Shown: positions 6,878 to 7,858 of the stretch, piece after piece
Position numbering within the stretch: position 1 is the stretch's first letter
Layout: each line of letters opens with the position of its first letter
Origin: Rhodothermia bacterium
GTDB taxonomy: Bacteria; Bacteroidota; Rhodothermia; Rhodothermales; JABDKH01
DNA: 7,858 bases
Direction: 5' to 3'
Assembly: GCA_030431165.1 (NCBI GenBank)
Contig: JAUIJQ010000128.1
Location: 1-7,858, forward strand
Notes under the pieces: generated by a model
Told to the model about the DNA's origin: nothing
The model's database searches: none
What the model saw: only the letters and a program-made list of their open reading frames with translations
Program-made: the position numbers and the translations under genes

Positions 6878-7796
6878 CGCCATCATAATCGATCAGGTCG
6901 TTAAACGGTTCGGCAAGGTGGTCGCCGTAGACGACATCAGCTTGTCCGTTGCCGCCGGGTCACTTTTTGGCGTCATCGGGCCAGACGGTGCCGGCAAGAC
7001 CACGTTGTTCCGGATGCTTGTCACGCTTCTCAATCCGACGAGCGGCGTCGCCGAGGTTGACGGACTAGACACGCGGCGGGACTACAGGGCGCTACGAAAG
7101 CGCATCGGCTATATGCCGGGCAGGTTTTCGTTGTACCAGGACCTGACCGTTGAGGAGAATCTGAACTTCTTTGCGTCGGTTTTCGGCACAACGGTTGAAG
7201 CGCAGTACGACTTGATAAAGGACATTTACAGTCACATCGAGCCGTTTCGCGACAGGCGGGCTGGTGCGCTGTCGGGTGGCATGAAGCAAAAGCTGGCCTT
7301 GTCCTGTGCGCTCATACACCGTCCGCGTGTGCTGTTTCTCGATGAGCCGACCACCGGCGTCGATGCGGTGTCCCGGCGCGAATTCTGGCAGATGCTTCGC
7401 AAGCTTCGGGACGCCGGGCTGACCATCATGGTGTCGACGCCTTACATGGATGAAGCGTCGCTGTGTGATCGGGTCGCGCTGATGCAGAATGGCCGCGTGC
7501 TTGCAATCGATTCGCCGAAAGCAATTGAGCAGTCGTTCCCGAGGCCGCTGTACGCGATCCGCGGAGGTGACAGAAATGCGCTGGGAACGGTGCGTCGTTC
7601 GAATCACATCCGATCAGTCTTCGCCTTTGGTGACACGCTGCACTACACGGATCGACGTGACGGTGTGGCGGCGTCGCAGATCGAAGCCGAATTCCACCGG
7701 CTCGGGCTTGTCGGCGTTGCTGTCGAGCGTATTGACGCGGGAATCGAAGACGTGTTTATGGAACGCATGGGTGCGCCTGGAGCCGAGGCAACATGA
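6870..7796 (+). CDS. ABC exporter ATP-binding protein (YbhF N-half-like), Q-loop and H-loop residues substituted
   Basis: A 308-residue cytoplasmic ATPase of the drug/ABC-2 exporter class. Walker A is GPDGAGKT (37-44), the signature LSGGMKQ (134-140), Walker B VLFLDEP (154-160) with catalytic Glu159, and the D-loop region GVDAVSR (163-169). Two normally conserved residues differ: the Q-loop reads YMPGRFSLYQDLTV, giving Gly84 where Gln is expected, and the switch reads VSTPYMDEA, giving Pro191 in place of His. From memory, related Bacteroidota proteins show similar wording; I could not verify this. After about 225 a C-terminal extension of some 80 residues ends IEDVFMERMG, as in other ABC-2 ATPases. 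The ATG at 6870 lies inside the adaptor's last codons (8-bp overlap), with GAGG at 6863-6866 as a close ribosome site. The stop overlaps the next ATPase gene (ATGA). It probably pairs with that second ATPase as a heterodimer and drives ABC-2 permeases encoded beyond the window. Confidence 0.95.
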   Translation: MTDAIIIDQVVKRFGKVVAVDDISLSVAAGSLFGVIGPDGAGKTTLFRMLVTLLNPTSGVAEVDGLDTRRDYRALRKRIGYMPGRFSLYQDLTVEENLNFFASVFGTTVEAQYDLIKDIYSHIEPFRDRRAGALSGGMKQKLALSCALIHRPRVLFLDEPTTGVDAVSRREFWQMLRKLRDAGLTIMVSTPYMDEASLCDRVALMQNGRVLAIDSPKAIEQSFPRPLYAIRGGDRNALGTVRRSNHIRSVFAFGDTLHYTDRRDGVAASQIEAEFHRLGLVGVAVERIDAGIEDVFMERMGAPGAEAT

Positions 7797-7858
7797 TGGC
7801 AAAAGGCGGCTCAGCGGCGATAGTGGTTGATCAGCTTACCCGGCGCTTCGGCAGCTTT
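7793..7858 (+). CDS. Second ABC ATP-binding protein, 5' end only (runs off window)
   Basis: Only the first 22 codons are present. They read MMAKGG and then AIVVDQLTRRFGSF, which has the same first beta-strand pattern as the preceding ATPase (IIIDQVVKRFGKV) and ABC ATPases in general. The ATG at 7793 overlaps the previous stop as ATGA; a second ATG at 7796 follows at once, so the exact start is uncertain by one codon. GAGG at 7785-7788 could serve as ribosome site. In E. coli YbhF two such ATPase domains are fused in one chain; here they appear as separate, translationally coupled genes. The Walker motifs lie outside the window, so the call rests on the short N-terminal match and the operon context. 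Confidence 0.78.
   Translation, partial: MMAKGGSAAIVVDQLTRRFGSF

Noticed and set aside
7092..7607. Minus-strand frame of 171 codons opposite the ABC ATPase
   Set aside because: It is overlaid on intact ABC motifs on the plus strand and has no recognisable features.
1..7858. CRISPR array, tRNA/rRNA, transposon ends, phage attachment site
   Set aside because: No regularly spaced repeats, cloverleaf-like segments, terminal inverted repeats, transposase or integrase motifs were seen; coding density is high and ordinary.

Overview
The window is a gene-dense stretch of GC-rich bacterial chromosome. It holds one 5'-truncated gene, six complete genes and the first codons of another. The organism is most likely Gram-negative: there is an outer-membrane efflux channel, a lipoprotein periplasmic adaptor and an outer-membrane-type beta-barrel protein. 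The DUF5916 protein, the wording of the ABC ATPase motifs and the weak or missing Shine-Dalgarno sequences at most starts suggest Bacteroidota/Rhodothermota or a nearby lineage such as Gemmatimonadota. That placement is inference from style, not a database result. I see no tRNA, rRNA, CRISPR array, insertion sequence or sign of phage.

Left part (1-3078, + strand): the C-terminal half of a UDP-N-acetylglucosamine 2-epimerase (wecB/mnaA family, surface-polysaccharide precursor supply). It is followed after about 43 bp by a secreted 816-residue protein with a CBM9-like N-terminal domain and a DUF5916 beta-barrel-like C-terminal region of unknown function. Middle (3101-3808, - strand): a short-chain dehydrogenase/reductase that converges on the DUF5916 gene with only a 22-bp gap.

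Right part (3809-7858): a divergent control region of about 180 bp separates the reductase from a rightward export operon. Its order is TetR-type regulator, TolC-type outer-membrane channel, HlyD-type lipoprotein adaptor, ABC ATPase, and the start of a second ABC ATPase that runs off the window. Most junctions overlap (ATGA between tetR and tolC, 8 bp between adaptor and ATPase, ATGA between the two ATPases); only tolC-adaptor has a gap, and it carries a perfect 14-bp palindrome. The gene set resembles the E. coli cecR(ybiH)-ybhGFSR drug-export locus, but the two ATPase domains fused in YbhF are separate here and a dedicated TolC-like channel sits in the operon. The ABC-2 permease genes would be expected just beyond the right edge.

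Working model: the TetR protein binds the AT-rich inverted repeats at 3924-3956, which overlap a plausible promoter. It would repress its own exporter operon and perhaps the divergent reductase, and be released by a small toxic ligand. The points most worth a second look are the ATPase, which keeps Walker A, signature and Walker B motifs but lacks both the Q-loop glutamine and the H-loop histidine; the nested operator architecture; and the DUF5916 protein. I found no clear sign of an entirely new kind of system.
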